Shown piece after piece: positions 15,930 to 21,710 of a DNA stretch of 21,710 nt. The translations under genes and the position numbers were made by a program. The DNA is from Prevotella sp. Its GTDB lineage: Bacteria; Bacteroidota; Bacteroidia; Bacteroidales; Dysgonomonadaceae. Below the pieces are notes generated by a model, which was not told where the DNA came from, ran no database searches, and worked only from the letters and a program-made list of their open reading frames with translations. Location: positions 1 to 21,710 of the forward strand of contig JAISES010000369.1 in assembly GCA_031263965.1 (NCBI GenBank). The letters are read 5' to 3'. Every line of letters begins with the position of its first letter. Position 1 is the stretch's first letter.

Positions 15930-16219
15930 ATGAGTACAAATAGAAGTATTGTTTACAAAAAAGCTTATATGTTGGCTATTGAGTTTTATAAAATAATTAT
16001 TGTCGTATATAACTGTTCGTTCTCTCGCGTCATTGCGAGCCCGAAAGGCGAAGCAATCCTGAAATTGGGCGGTTAGCGGTAGGCGCAGCCCTTTGTGGCT
16101 GCCCGAAAATATACAGATGGATTGCTTCACCGCAAGTGGTTCGCAATGACGCGAAAAATAGAACATTTAAACACATCATTAATTTTTACTGTTTACTGTT
16201 TACTGATTACTGATAACTG
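15892..16219. repeat. Inverted-repeat element between hdrB and hdrA
   Basis: The left arm starts CAGTTATCAGTAAAC and continues with TATCAGTAATCAGTGAA. The right arm, read on the other strand from 16219, starts CAGTTATCAGTAATCAGT and continues with AAACAGTAAACAGT. The outer 12 bases match exactly. A palindromic repeat (16028-16151) lies inside. The left arm overlaps the 3' end of hdrB, and the right arm ends 8 bp before the hdrA ATG, so it forms the hdrA translation-start region. Confidence 0.7.
16028..16151. repeat. GTCATTGCGAG/GAAGCAATCC palindromic repeat, copy 3
   Basis: The left arm is CGTCATTGCGAG with GGCGAAGCAATCC. The right arm is GGATTGCTTCACCGC with GGTTCGCAATGACG. The centre holds the hairpin GCAGCC-CTTTGT-GGCTGC and is the reverse complement of the centre of copy 2 (13912-14037). 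It lies inside the element at 15892-16219 in the middle of the operon. Confidence 0.8.
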
Positions 16220-16227
16220 AATTTATT

Positions 16228-18231
16228 ATGTCAAAAATAGGAGTATTTGTTTGCCACTGCGGAGAGAATATCGGCGCAACCGTCGATTGTGGAAAGGTGG
16301 CGGCAGAAGCATCGAGGATCGCAGGCGTAGAGGTCAGTGTGGATTACAAATACATGTGTTCCGACCCCGGGCAAACCATCATTAAGGATGCTATCAAAGA
16401 AAAGGGTCTGACGGGAGTAGTTGTGGCAGCCTGTTCGCCGCGGATGCATGAGCCTACCTTCCGCAAAGCATGTTCCGAAGCCGGACTGAATTCGTATATG
16501 TGCGAGATGACAAACCTGCGCGAACACTGTTCATGGGTTCACGAAAAAGGAGACGAAACCACAGAGAAAGCGATCGATCTTGTCCGCATGCTTGTAGAAA
16601 AGACAAAACTGAACAAGCCCCTCAACTCCATCAAAGTGCCGGTCTCCAAAAAAGCATTGGTAATAGGAGGAGGCATTGCCGGAATACAGGCTGCCCTGGA
16701 TATAGCCAATGCCGGACACAAGGTTATTATGGTAGAGAAAGAACCGTCTATCGGGGGACATATGTCGCAGTTATCAGAGACATTTCCTACGCTCGACTGC
16801 TCGCAGTGTATTCTTACCCCGCGTATGGTGGATGTGGCGCAGAACCCGAATATTACACTTTACACCTGTGCCGAGCTTGAAAAACTGGAAGGCTTTATAG
16901 GAAACTTCAAAGCGACTATCCGTTTGAAAGCTAAGAGTGTAGATCCCAAAACCTGTACCGGTTGCGGCGAATGTACGACCAAATGCCCAAGCAAAAAGAT
17001 ACCCAGCGAGTTTAACGAAGGGTTGGGCATGCGCACGGCTATCTACACGCCGTTTCCGCAGGCAGTGCCGAACAAACCCGTTATAGACAGGAAAAACTGC
17101 CGGTATTACCTGACAGGCAAATGTAAAGTCTGCCAGAAGATATGCCCTACCGGAGCTATCGAGTTCGATAAAGAAGATGAATTTATAACCGAAGATATAG
17201 GAGCCATCGTAACGGCTACCGGATTTAATGTACTTAAGCCCGATTTCTTCCCCGAGTATGGATATGGTAAATACAAAGACGTGATTACCGGACTCCAATT
17301 CGAACGGCTTGCATCCGCTTCGGGCCCTACATTGGGAGCAATCCGCCGTCCATCGGACGGAACGGAACCTAAGAAGGTGGTCTTCATAGCCTGTGCAGGT
17401 TCACGCGATCCAGCCAAAGGGCTTCCTTACTGCTCAAAGATATGCTGTATGTACACTGCCAAGCACGCTATGCTCTACCAGCACAAGGTGCATGACGGCG
17501 AATCTTATGTCTTTTACATGGATATACGGGCGGGAGGTAAAAATTATGAAGAATTTACACGCAGAGCGATAGAAGAAGACGGGGCAAATTATATTCGCGG
17601 ACGTGTAGCCCGTGTTTATGAAAAGAACGGAAAGCTGATTGTAAACGGGGTCGATACCCTTTTGGGAGGCCGTCCGGTAGAAATCGAGGCCGATATGGTT
17701 GTACTTGCCAGCGCAGGTGTAGCCAACGAGGGGTCGGAAGAATTGGCTCAAAAAATGCATATATCGTATGATGCCTATAAGTTCTTTGCCGAAGCGCATC
17801 CGAAACTGAAACCAGTGGAAACCAATACAGCCGGGATTTATCTGTGCGGTGCTTGCCAGGCTCCGAAAGATATACCTGAAACGGTGGGTATGGCTTCCGG
17901 CGCAGCAGCTAAAGTGATCGGCTTGTTCTCGAACGATGAACTGACCCGCGAACCGGTAGTGGCTGTGGTAAACCGTATCGCTTCGCACGATGTGTCTACC
18001 TGTGTGGGCTGCTTCCTGTGCGAAACGGCTTGTCCTTACCAGGCTATCGAACACGAAGAAATAAAGAACAGAGCCGGAGAAGTGATCAAGACGGTTGCCC
18101 GGGTCAATCCCGGACTGTGTCAGGGTTGCGGTACGTGCGTATCGTTCTGCCGCTCCAAGTCGATAGATATACAGGGTTTCACCAACGAACAGATGTACGC
18201 CGAAGTGCTGGCGGCATTGGAGGCCCCCTAA
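16228..18231 (+). CDS. hdrA: Heterodisulfide reductase-like subunit A (HdrA), FAD/iron-sulfur
   Basis: A 667-residue flavoprotein, the presumed electron-bifurcating core. The N-terminal domain (1-135) holds conserved VCHCG (8-12) and C44. The FAD-binding Rossmann motif GGGIAG is at 147-152, and the HdrA-specific CSQC lies at 191-194. A ferredoxin insert has C243TGCGECTTKC253 and C291...CKVCQKIC306. The FAD domain resumes (VVFIACAGSRD, 384-394; GIYLCGACQAPKDIPETV, 536-553). A C-terminal dicluster ferredoxin has C592VGCFLCETAC602 and C631QGCGTCVSFC641. Length and order match single-FAD bacterial HdrA. No selenocysteine codon interrupts it. The last residues and stop (EAP) are encoded by the start of the GC-rich repeat at 18221-18341. 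In known complexes the low-potential electrons go from HdrA to ferredoxin or flavodoxin. Confidence 0.95.
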   Translation: MSKIGVFVCHCGENIGATVDCGKVAAEASRIAGVEVSVDYKYMCSDPGQTIIKDAIKEKGLTGVVVAACSPRMHEPTFRKACSEAGLNSYMCEMTNLREHCSWVHEKGDETTEKAIDLVRMLVEKTKLNKPLNSIKVPVSKKALVIGGGIAGIQAALDIANAGHKVIMVEKEPSIGGHMSQLSETFPTLDCSQCILTPRMVDVAQNPNITLYTCAELEKLEGFIGNFKATIRLKAKSVDPKTCTGCGECTTKCPSKKIPSEFNEGLGMRTAIYTPFPQAVPNKPVIDRKNCRYYLTGKCKVCQKICPTGAIEFDKEDEFITEDIGAIVTATGFNVLKPDFFPEYGYGKYKDVITGLQFERLASASGPTLGAIRRPSDGTEPKKVVFIACAGSRDPAKGLPYCSKICCMYTAKHAMLYQHKVHDGESYVFYMDIRAGGKNYEEFTRRAIEEDGANYIRGRVARVYEKNGKLIVNGVDTLLGGRPVEIEADMVVLASAGVANEGSEELAQKMHISYDAYKFFAEAHPKLKPVETNTAGIYLCGACQAPKDIPETVGMASGAAAKVIGLFSNDELTREPVVAVVNRIASHDVSTCVGCFLCETACPYQAIEHEEIKNRAGEVIKTVARVNPGLCQGCGTCVSFCRSKSIDIQGFTNEQMYAEVLAALEAP

Positions 18232-18341
18232 ATCCCCCAAGGGGGACTTTTTCTACAACCATAAAAAATGAAAAAATGAATAATAAAGATATAATACCAA
18301 CCAAGAACCTCCCCAAGGGGGAGGCAGGAGGGGGCTTTTTT
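18221..18341. repeat. GC-rich palindromic repeat spanning the hdrA/flxD junction
   Basis: The left end AGGCCCCCTAAATCCCCCAA runs into GGGGGACTTTTT. The right end, read on the other strand, begins AAAAAAGCCCCCTCC and continues CTCCCCCTTGGGGAGG. CCCCCAAGGGGG (18234-18245) with its T-run and CCTCCCCAAGGGGGAGG (18308-18324) can fold as hairpins. The related sequence at 21601-21665 shows that it is a dispersed family. The middle is AT-rich and holds the flxD start codon. The first hairpin plus T-run resembles a weak intrinsic terminator inside the operon. Confidence 0.72.
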
Positions 18342-18806
18342 GAACCTAAAATACTGGCTTTTGTCTGCAACTGGTGCACCTATGCAGGAGCCGACCTGAC
18401 AGGAACAAGCCGTATCAAATATGCATCGAACGTAAAGATCGTACGCTTCCCTTGTACGGGACGTATTGACTTTATGTTGCTGCTGAAGGCTTTTGCAAAC
18501 GGTTCCGATGGGGTGATCGTTTCGGGATGCCACCCTAACGACTGCCATTATACATCGGGCAACTTCCATGCGCGCCGCAGGTGGATACTGTTCCGCAGCC
18601 TGCTCGATTTTCTGGGAATAGATGTCCGCAGGATACAATTCTCATGGGTTTCGGCAGCAGAAGGAGCCAAATGGGCCGATATTGTGAATACAACCGTGGC
18701 CAATATCCGCGAACTGGGCCCGTATATGGAATACCAACGTGCCGCTGAATTCCTGGCGGGGAATGAAGAACAGGCAGCCAAAGAAATGGAGGTGAATAAT
18801 GGATGA
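18276..18806 (+). CDS. flxD: Hydrogenase/Flx iron-sulfur subunit (MvhD/FlxD family), repeat-extended N-terminus
   Basis: A 176-residue [2Fe-2S] subunit of the MvhD family, which hands electrons from an input module to HdrA. The conserved part runs from FEPKILAFVCNWCTYAGADL (22-41), with cysteines C31, C34, C60 (PCTGRID), C85 and C90 (SGCHPNDC). Family members usually begin just before FEPKI. Here residues about 9-21 (TKNLPKGEAGGGF) are the translation of a palindromic repeat. No in-frame ATG, GTG or TTG occurs between the repeat and C31, so translation must run through it from ATG 18276. An ATG at 18268 is out of frame and stops at once. The gene overlaps flxC by 8 bp, and a GGAGG just upstream of the flxC ATG may act as its ribosome site. 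Confidence 0.88.
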   Translation: MNNKDIIPTKNLPKGEAGGGFFEPKILAFVCNWCTYAGADLTGTSRIKYASNVKIVRFPCTGRIDFMLLLKAFANGSDGVIVSGCHPNDCHYTSGNFHARRRWILFRSLLDFLGIDVRRIQFSWVSAAEGAKWADIVNTTVANIRELGPYMEYQRAAEFLAGNEEQAAKEMEVNNG

Positions 18807-19584
18807 ACTGAAAAATAAAGCCAAAGACCTATTGACAAACGGCGGGATCGATCTCTTCATCGGTTACGAAGAAGGCACGCGAATCCCACGGCCGTTGTTT
18901 GCATCATCTCCCGAAGAAGCGGAGAAGTTGGTATTCAATGATAAATGTACCGGAAATCTGGCTGTTTATCTTACCCGTAAAGATCTGGTCGGAGGAAAGA
19001 AAGCCGGTATTGCCGCATCGTATTATGCACTGAAAAGCATAGTCCAACTTTACGAAGAAAATCAGATAAAAGAAGATTTGATAAAGATATTCGGGTTAAT
19101 AGACAATACATTGAAGCAATTTGATACAGTAGATGAAATAAAACAATATCTGAAAGAAGCGGCACCTCCATCTAAGCAAACGGATGATGAACTGATGGCG
19201 CAGATCGATACCATGACAATGGAAGAACGCTGGCGCTTCTGGACGGACGAATTATCCAAATGCTTTAAGTGCTACGCGTGCCGTGCCGCCTGTCCGATGT
19301 GCTATTGTACCAAATGTATCGTCGAAGTGAACCGCCCGCAATGGATACAGCCTTGGGCGGCTACCGTCAGCAATATGGAATGGCAAATCAACCGTGTGAT
19401 GCATATGGCGGGCCGTTGCTCCGATTGCGGCTCTTGTGGCGCCGCCTGTCCGTTGGGTTTGCCGGTTCACATACTGACGCACAAGATGGCCCAGCTCGTT
19501 AAAGAAAACTTCGGGGAACCGTCCGGAAAGAGCAATGTGCTTTCTACGTTCAAACCGGAGGATAAAGAAACTTTCATTTTGTAG
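18799..19584 (+). CDS. flxC: Iron-sulfur electron-transfer subunit, FlxC-like
   Basis: A 261-residue cytoplasmic protein. Residues 1-145 are an alpha/beta region without a recognised motif (DLFIGYEEGTRIPRPLF near the start) apart from a lone C50. The C-terminal part is a dicluster ferredoxin: C155, C158, C161, C165, closely followed by C168, C170 and C173 (CPMCYCTKC), and then C207, C210, C213, C217 (CSDCGSCGAAC). The extra three cysteines after the first cluster are unusual for a plain ferredoxin and are shared with coenzyme-F420-hydrogenase-beta-like and Flx-type subunits. The start overlaps flxD and the stop lies 3 bp before flxB, so the three are tightly coupled. The name rests on gene order and general similarity to the Flx complex, so treat it as provisional. 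Confidence 0.78.
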   Translation: MDELKNKAKDLLTNGGIDLFIGYEEGTRIPRPLFASSPEEAEKLVFNDKCTGNLAVYLTRKDLVGGKKAGIAASYYALKSIVQLYEENQIKEDLIKIFGLIDNTLKQFDTVDEIKQYLKEAAPPSKQTDDELMAQIDTMTMEERWRFWTDELSKCFKCYACRAACPMCYCTKCIVEVNRPQWIQPWAATVSNMEWQINRVMHMAGRCSDCGSCGAACPLGLPVHILTHKMAQLVKENFGEPSGKSNVLSTFKPEDKETFIL

Positions 19585-19587
19585 GCT

Positions 19588-20595
19588 ATGGAAAAAAGAT
19601 ATATAAGCCGGAAATCGTTAATGGACTGGTTGTCTCAACTGTTGCAGGACAACAAGCAGGTTTATGCCCCTGTTCTTAAAGGGGATAAGACGGATTTTAA
19701 ACATATCGGGTCTGCGGATGAAATATCCATGGATCACATACAGACCACCCTGTCGGCTAAGGCGATTGCATTTCCACGTACAGAAAAACTATTTTCCTAT
19801 ATCCGTCAAAAGGGTGATGTAACCCTACAGGATTACGACACAAGCATGATCTCCGAAACAGTGGTATTCGGCATACATCCCTGCGATGCAGCCGGATTCA
19901 AACCTTTGTCGGGGATCTTCAACTGGGATACGAAAGACCTGCCGTTTAACGAGCGTATGAAACGGACTACTCTCATTGGCGTTAGTTGTACCCAATGCGA
20001 TGAATATTGTTTCTGCACATCTGTAAACGGAAGCCCCGGAAATACAGGTGGCAGCGACATCTTGCTTACTCCGATCAGTAAAGAGGGCTATCTGGTAGAG
20101 ATCGTAACAGGAAAAGGCTCTGCCCTGGTCGAACGGTATAGCAGCTTTTTTGAAGCGGCTCCGGAAGTGAACAAAGAGGATTTCATCGCCGGTGTGCCTG
20201 TTCGTTTTAGCTTGGATGATTTGCAGGAGAAAATCTCTAACATGTTCGAGAGTAAAGTCTGGAAAAAACAGTCGGAACGATGTCTGGGCTGCGGCGCATG
20301 TGCGTTCGTATGTCCTACCTGCGCATGTTTCGATATTCAGGAAGAAGCAAAAGGCAGTACGGGCAGCAGACTACGTTGCTGGGATGCCTGCGGTTTTTCG
20401 TTGTTTACCGTACATGCTTCCGGTCACAATCCACGCGAAACGCAAAGCCAACGGTGGAGGCAACGTTTGTTACACAAATTCTCCTATATGCCCGAACGCC
20501 TCGATGTAAGGGGTTGTACAGGCTGCGGACGATGCTCCAGGGCATGTCCGGTGGATATGAATATATGTGAGCATCTGGAAGAAATTAGCAAATGA
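19588..20595 (+). CDS. flxB: Dicluster iron-sulfur subunit, FlxB-like (AsrA/sulfhydrogenase-beta type)
   Basis: A 335-residue protein of the family that includes anaerobic sulfite reductase AsrA and sulfhydrogenase beta subunits (Fer4_22 type). The N-terminal domain has the family motifs VFGIHPCDAAGF (93-104) and C134TQCDEYCFC143. The C-terminal dicluster ferredoxin has C232LGCGACAFVC242 followed by C245 and C247, a middle pair C264/C268, and C310TGCGRCSRAC320. In related complexes this subunit receives electrons from a flavin NAD(P)H- or NADPH-oxidising partner (FlxA, AsrB). No such gene follows: the operon ends here. The last codons (EEISK) sit in a 13-bp direct repeat, GAAATTAGCAAAT, at 20581-20593 and 20597-20609. 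Confidence 0.82.
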   Translation: MEKRYISRKSLMDWLSQLLQDNKQVYAPVLKGDKTDFKHIGSADEISMDHIQTTLSAKAIAFPRTEKLFSYIRQKGDVTLQDYDTSMISETVVFGIHPCDAAGFKPLSGIFNWDTKDLPFNERMKRTTLIGVSCTQCDEYCFCTSVNGSPGNTGGSDILLTPISKEGYLVEIVTGKGSALVERYSSFFEAAPEVNKEDFIAGVPVRFSLDDLQEKISNMFESKVWKKQSERCLGCGACAFVCPTCACFDIQEEAKGSTGSRLRCWDACGFSLFTVHASGHNPRETQSQRWRQRLLHKFSYMPERLDVRGCTGCGRCSRACPVDMNICEHLEEISK

Positions 20596-20680
20596 GGAAA
20601 TTAGCAAATTCGAGAATGTGAAAATGTCGAAAAAGATTATTATAGGATTTGATTGTTCCATTTATATGTTCAATTTCGCC

Positions 20681-20732
20681 CGTCATTGCGAGGGTTTACC
20701 CGAAGCAATCCATCTGTATTTTTTCGGGCAAC
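20681..20732. repeat. Truncated copy of the GTCATTGCGAG palindromic repeat
   Basis: CGTCATTGCGAGG, CGAAGCAATCC and the following ATCTGTAT/TTTTCGGGCA match the left arm and part of the centre of the family, in the copy 2 orientation. The match stops at 20732, where the 93-bp repeat begins. The right arm is missing. This is part of the 294-bp gap after flxB, which otherwise holds only AT-rich sequence. Confidence 0.7.
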
Positions 20733-20825
20733 CCCCCACTGGCGCGGACATTTGTCCGTGTCTTGCCCGAAGAACAATCTTTTTTGCTTCGCAACACACA
20801 GACTACAAGTCTGCGCGAGCGGGAG
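20733..20825. repeat. 93-bp dispersed repeat, copy 1
   Basis: By eye it is identical to 21499-21591 at 90 of 93 positions. The ends are inversely related: CCCCCACTGGCGCG, against CTCCCGCTCGCGC on the other strand. Inside are hairpins GGACA-TT-TGTCC and CAGACT-ACA-AGTCTG. No coding potential was seen. Confidence 0.85.
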
Positions 20826-20889
20826 AATGTAAAAATGTGCTATAAAATTCAAACAGTTTCTAACATTAAAAATTGAAATCTAAAAGTAG

Positions 20890-21456
20890 ATGAAACAAAT
20901 TTATTTATTCTATCTATTCACAACATTATTTTTCGTTTGTTGCACAACACGGAGAACCAGCACAATTGTTAGTTGTGAATATGATGAAAAACACGATCAG
21001 ACAAATTATATGATTTTTCCTTATGGTACTGCATCTATCCCAGGCAAATGGGATAAAACGAGTTACAATACTATAAGCAAGCAACAATTCTTTAAAAATG
21101 AAAAGGGAGTTGCTATTGCTATTTCATTTGGCCCTTGTAATAAATATGAATTTAATACAGACAAGTCTAAAAAAGGGTTTGCCTTTGTAAAGGCATTTTA
21201 TGAATGGGACTCCCAATATTTAGTAAGTACTTATGGATTGAAACAGGAGTTAATAGAGGAAAATGAATTAGAGAATTATATTATATGGCGGATCTATGGA
21301 TATTATAACAATTCACATTGGGACACATATTTTCTAATTGGAGAGAAGCGTGGATTTGCAAACAATTATTCGATAATGGATACTGACATGTGGACAATAG
21401 ATCAAAAAATCAAATTTTTAAAAGAAATATATCTTGACAGAAAAGAAAATAAATAG
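20890..21456 (+). CDS. Hypothetical lipoprotein
   Basis: A 188-residue protein that I do not recognise. A hydrophobic N-terminus ending in FVCC (Cys17/18) followed by TTRRTS indicates a lipoprotein signal. The mature part is rich in Tyr, Lys, Asn and Glu, with one internal Cys pair (C29 and C102 by count) and no clear motif. A predicted mix of strand and helix ends in a helical tail (DQKIKFLKEIYLDRK). The gene is markedly more AT-rich than the hdr-flx operon. It is bracketed by the two 93-bp repeats, which suggests a separately acquired or movable gene. No consensus promoter was seen upstream. Confidence 0.7.
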   Translation: MKQIYLFYLFTTLFFVCCTTRRTSTIVSCEYDEKHDQTNYMIFPYGTASIPGKWDKTSYNTISKQQFFKNEKGVAIAISFGPCNKYEFNTDKSKKGFAFVKAFYEWDSQYLVSTYGLKQELIEENELENYIIWRIYGYYNNSHWDTYFLIGEKRGFANNYSIMDTDMWTIDQKIKFLKEIYLDRKENK

Positions 21457-21498
21457 AATGCCGTACCTCTGTCTTGAACGAAAGAGAGCAGTGCAAAG

Positions 21499-21591
21499 CC
21501 CCCGCTGGCGCGGACATTTGTCCGTGTCTTGCCCGAAGAACAATCTTTTTTGCTGCGCAACACACAGACTGCAAGTCTGCGCGAGCGGGAG
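21499..21591. repeat. 93-bp dispersed repeat, copy 2
   Basis: A direct-orientation copy of 20733-20825. The differences are A/G at the sixth base, T/G in GCTTCGC/GCTGCGC and A/G in GACTACAAG/GACTGCAAG. All keep the hairpins intact, consistent with a structure-preserving family. Confidence 0.85.
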
Positions 21592-21600
21592 GAAAACGAA

Positions 21601-21665
21601 AAGTCCCCCCCTCCAACCTCCCCCAAAAAGGGGAGGCTACTCCCTCCCTTGCGGGGCAGGGCTGG
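21601..21665. repeat. GC-rich palindromic repeat related to 18221-18341
   Basis: AAGTCCCCCCCTCCAACCTC is followed by the hairpin CCTCCCCC-AAAAA-GGGGAGG (21617-21636), then CTCCCTCCC and GCGGGGCAGGGCTGG. The order and motifs match the reverse complement of the right part of the repeat in flxD. The remaining bases to the window end are AT-rich with nothing recognised. Confidence 0.65.
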
Positions 21666-21710
21666 TCAGTTCTTTTATATTTATTTCTGTGTGAGTTTAG
21701 TAAGTTCCGG

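Noticed and set aside
15912..16166. A minus-strand open frame of 84 codons between hdrB and hdrA, and similar frames in the other repeat copies
   Set aside because: Its peptide is simply the translation of the palindromic repeat (RHCEPLAVKQSICIFSG type). It has no start context and is not a gene.
17434..18240. A long minus-strand open frame (268 codons) opposite hdrA
   Set aside because: It is antisense to intact, motif-complete HdrA; it is long only because of the codon bias of the sense strand.
18018..18275. An upstream start for flxD inside hdrA, giving a 262-codon protein
   Set aside because: It would overlap hdrA by over 200 bp with a peptide unlike any MvhD family member. ATG 18276 is the last usable start before the conserved region.
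20596..20889. A possible remnant of flxA after flxB
   Set aside because: The three forward frames give only repeat translations and AT-rich sequence. No FAD- or NAD-binding motif or ferredoxin-reductase-like stretch was found.
20733..21591. A CRISPR array suggested by repeated sequence
   Set aside because: There are only two 93-bp copies with a gene between them, with no short regular spacers and no cas gene.

Overview
The window reads as a chromosomal segment from an anaerobic Bacteroidota, most likely order Bacteroidales and perhaps a Dysgonomonas-like organism (inference). The grounds are the Bacteroidales-type glycyl-tRNA synthetase and Ffh, a CarboxypepD-plug-barrel outer-membrane protein, lipoproteins with Bacteroidota lipoboxes, -7 promoter boxes of the TAnnTTTG type, few Shine-Dalgarno sequences, and many short palindromic intergenic repeats typical of this group.

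Layout. 1-2822 (+): the 3' part of an MFS exporter gene, then ffh behind a clear promoter and a repeat-filled leader. 2982-5702 (-): a large outer-membrane beta-barrel protein, bordered by repeats and a 150-bp MITE-like element (5905-6054). 6132-8457 (+): glycyl-tRNA synthetase and an FKBP-like lipoprotein. 8513-9268 (-): a lipoprotein with two beta/gamma-crystallin calcium motifs. 9379-9567 (+): a solitary tatA that shares a palindromic divergent promoter with that lipoprotein. 9926-13657 (-): a DigH-like glycosyl hydrolase overlapping a TldE/PmbA gene, and a DUF2156 protein. A repeat-rich gap of 768 bp follows.

14426-20595 (+) is the most interesting locus: six collinear iron-sulfur/flavin genes, hdrC-hdrB-hdrA-flxD-flxC-flxB. 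They resemble the FlxABCD-HdrABC NADH dehydrogenase/heterodisulfide-reductase-like complexes of anaerobic bacteria. HdrA carries FAD and would be the bifurcation site. HdrB carries two CCG modules and would reduce a disulfide. FlxD (MvhD family), FlxC and FlxB would feed electrons in. The NAD(P)H-oxidising subunit FlxA is absent, and no disulfide partner is encoded nearby. Repeat elements sit at several junctions of this operon. They appear to have supplied the last codons of hdrB and hdrA and the first 20 or so codons of flxD.

20596-21710: a hypothetical AT-rich lipoprotein bracketed by two nearly identical 93-bp repeats, then more GC-rich palindromes. I saw no tRNA, rRNA, CRISPR array, transposase gene or phage gene. 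Family assignments come from recognised motifs and recall, not from a search.
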